From Mugil cephalus (lineage: Eukaryota > Chordata > Actinopteri > Mugiliformes > Mugilidae): a DNA stretch of 64,000 bases. A program made the position numbers and the translations under genes. Below are positions 61,600 to 64,000 of the stretch, piece after piece. Position 1 is the first letter of the stretch. Every line of letters starts with the position of its first letter. The notes beneath the pieces are model-generated. The model was not told where the DNA came from, did no database searches, and was given only the letters and a program-made list of their open reading frames with translations. The DNA is taken from contig NC_061773.1 of the NCBI RefSeq assembly GCF_022458985.1, forward strand, positions 19,874,001-19,938,000, given 5' to 3'.

Positions 61600-63770
61600 A
61601 GTTTTCATCCGTTTACCAAATGAATTCGCTGGCGAGGCTAAATTCAACACAACTTGGCTGCAATCCTCTCTTGCCGGGTTTTATTTAGGTAAAGTCAGAC
61701 ACGTTTTCCCCGCGTGTCGAGGTGATAAGAGCGGTCCACGAACCGCAGCATATCTCGGCTTTTAGGTGTTTTTCGGTGTAATCTGTGGCCGTTGTGTGTA
61801 TCTGATGGTAGGACACAGCGTGGCATTGGTCACTTCATCATTGCTAATGTAATCTCTCGCTCCGCTCTACTTCCTTTACCAACACAACATAAAAAGACCA
61901 CTGCCTGATAGAGAATAATACAACGACCTGGCCTCGTTGTCCGAAACCATCTCTCTCCCTATCTTCCATCTCCATCTTTCTTCCGCTCTCTCTCTCCGGT
62001 TGCGGAGAAAGAGAGAGAAATGTCTCCCTTTTCCCGCCCGGAGTTTTGACGCTCGTCTTCCGTTTTAACTTCCTCAGCGTTTCTCCCGTCTGCGTTACGA
62101 TTTTCCTTGTGTTTTTGAAGATTGAGGAAGCGCTGCGGTGTTGACTACTCTGCCCTAGATCAGCTAAATCTCTCATTTTGAACACCCCCCGCCAATTTCT
62201 GTCACTCCGGGAGACAAATGTGCATCGGCGAGTTCATTCCCCCCTCTCCCCGTGCCCACTGGCTGCCTGAAACTCAGTTCCTTCCTCCTTTGAAGTGCTG
62301 CGTGCAGAATGGAGATTCTTTGCATGGTAAATTCGCCCAGTTGCCCGCAGCGTATCCATTACACAAGTTTAAAGAATGCTTCGGAGTCGTTTTGGAAGAG
62401 CCCTTTTTTCTCACTTCACAACCAATTTCTCTGTGTTTTGAACTTCGGTAGTCATGAGCCATGTAATCTGTAAATTGGGCCCTTTCTTCCCGAGCTCGCG
62501 CTCCGCCATCGAGCGGCGTTTGATGTGCAATTATTTTGCTCATTACATGTTAATTTTATTGTTATAGTTTGCAAATGTTTCTCGGGGTCATGATGTTAAA
62601 AGTTTCTGAAGAAGTGAGAACGGGGGGGGGAGAATTAGCGAGTCGAGCGTACGTCACGGCGGCTCATTTGATATGCCGGAGCCGGCTATCTCCCCACCGC
62701 TCACTTTCCAGCCTTTTAGAAACAACCTGCTGGGTGGTTTGAATAGCTGAGGAGAAGTTGATCTGGGATTTAGCGTGGAAAAGGGATCCAAGGCCCTTTA
62801 TCTGCTGTAAAAGGTTGGGAAAATGGAGATTTGTCGTGTTTGTTAGAACTGAACCGTAATCTCTTCCACAGAGAAAATCGCAGCGGTATGGGAATCATAC
62901 GTTCCCTTCATTTAGCCGCCTGCGCCCATTCTCTCTTCAGACGTGTCTTGGCAGCCTGGTGTGATTGTGTACGTTTGCCGACACACTGTTGATGCGAGAA
63001 GAGAGAAAATGTGTCTTTTTTTTTTTCTTTTTTTTTTTGAGTGGTTAGCTAATTTTCGTATAGAAGAGGATCAACACATTAATTATGCCTGGCCCATGAA
63101 CAAAAGCAATTTTTTTTTTTTTTCCCAAGCTGGTAAATGTCATTGTTAGAGCTTGGCAGTACAAGTGTGAACATCATACATCCATGCTGCTTAGCGTCGA
63201 ATTCATGTCACTGAATAATGCGGTCACGCTTTTTTTCTTTTTCTTTTTCCACTGATTGATATGAGATTGGGTTTTACATTGACAATTTACTTGTTTTATT
63301 TTATGCTAATCCAGACGCTGAAATGTTTAATTGTTTCAGCTTTCTTTTAAAAATTAAAACAGCTTTTTAGTGGTGGCGATGCTGTTTTATGCCTGATCCA
63401 GACACCGGCACTCAAATACATTTATAATTAGCCTTCAGCTGTGGGACAGAATAACTAACACACACACAAACACACACACGCGTGTGCCCAAATTGTTTGT
63501 CGACTCTCTCCTTTTCATCTGGGGAAGAGATAGCGCTCCTTTCTTTTAGCCCTCTTTCATTTCTCCCTTTCTAATGGCAAAGGGAAATTCCTCTTGGACT
63601 GTGTTCTTTAATACCATCAGCGCTAAATAAACTTTGTTGACAACAATAGCTGCTGGCAGAGCGCCTCCACAAACAAAGGAGAGCCAACAGGTTCAAAGGC
63701 AATGCATCACTCTGCCTCTGAGTCTTCATTATTCATCCTACTGTCTTTACCTCTCATCCCTGTTCTCCTC
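61600..63770. other. Non-coding, AT-rich blocks of possible regulatory type
   Basis: No gene seen. 62510-62600 and 63240-63440 are dense in TAAT, TTAAT and CAATTA homeodomain cores, flanked by GC-rich CCGGAGCCGGC at about 62670. They could be conserved elements, which only cross-species alignment can tell. Confidence 0.3.
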
Positions 63771-63774
63771 TACC

Positions 63775-63775
<1 letters not shown>

Positions 63776-63857
<82 letters not shown>
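63776..63857. repeat. (GT)n microsatellite, about 41 units
   Basis: Uninterrupted GT dinucleotides. The Val-Cys reading frames across it are artefacts. Confidence 0.97.
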
Positions 63858-63859
<2 letters not shown>

Positions 63860-64000
63860 CTTTGTGCCTCTTTGTCTGTTAAACTGCTACATGGTCTGGA
63901 TACTGAAGCTTATTAACTGTTGAGTTTAATTAAAAAAGGCCATTCATATGAAAATGGGAGTCCGATAGCGATTGCTGTCCCCAGCAGCTTCCTCCTGTTA

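Noticed and set aside
63634..63923. Val-Cys repeat proteins
   Set aside because: Translation of the (GT)n microsatellite.

Overview
The window is vertebrate nuclear DNA, almost certainly from a percomorph-type teleost. It has short GT-AG introns, intact Pol III tRNA genes, typical fish transposon debris (Tc1, hAT-like MITEs, a Penelope-like fragment, LINE tails ending in ATCAATAAAGT) and long TG/CA tracts. Gene order SFMBT1 - STIMATE(TMEM110) - MUSTN1 - ITIH matches human 3p21.1, which supports the names independently of the protein similarity.

Layout. 1-8 kb: the last 12 exons of sfmbt1 (fourth MBT repeat, SLED domain, basic linker, C-terminal SAM) and its long 3' UTR. 7.9-18 kb: complete stimate (8 coding exons), behind a promoter with a ZNF143/THAP11-type site. 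Its introns carry two tRNA-Glu and three tRNA-Arg genes, a 559-bp MITE and a Penelope-like relic. 18-22 kb: a palindromic duplication whose ends are two tRNA-Glu genes. 22.2-24.1 kb: complete mustn1 (82 aa) behind a TATA/AP-1 promoter, with a fifth tRNA-Glu in its second intron. 25.8-44.6 kb: two tandem complete inter-alpha-trypsin inhibitor heavy chain genes (895 and 912 aa by my splice models), both with signal peptide, VIT, VWA with intact MIDAS, and the DPHF cleavage/chondroitin-linkage motif. 44.6-64 kb: no recognisable protein-coding exon. This part holds a perfect CTCF-type core at 48.14 kb, a CpG-rich CCAAT promoter-like block near 50.7 kb, simple repeats, one hAT-like MITE and AT-rich blocks resembling regulatory elements of a developmental gene lying outside the window.

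Functionally the genes are neighbours rather than a pathway: a chromatin reader (SFMBT1), an ER regulator of STIM1 calcium signalling (STIMATE), a small musculoskeletal nuclear protein (MUSTN1) and secreted hyaluronan-binding heavy chains (ITIH). All five run on the plus strand. The most notable items are the tRNA duplications whose homology stops at tRNA 5' ends, a stimate-mustn1 junction that is phase-compatible for read-through splicing, a TG tract replacing the polypyrimidine tract before an in-frame ITIH exon, a GC-AG intron present in only one ITIH paralogue, and paralogue-specific linker micro-exons. I found no prokaryote-like system, CRISPR array or clearly new gene family.
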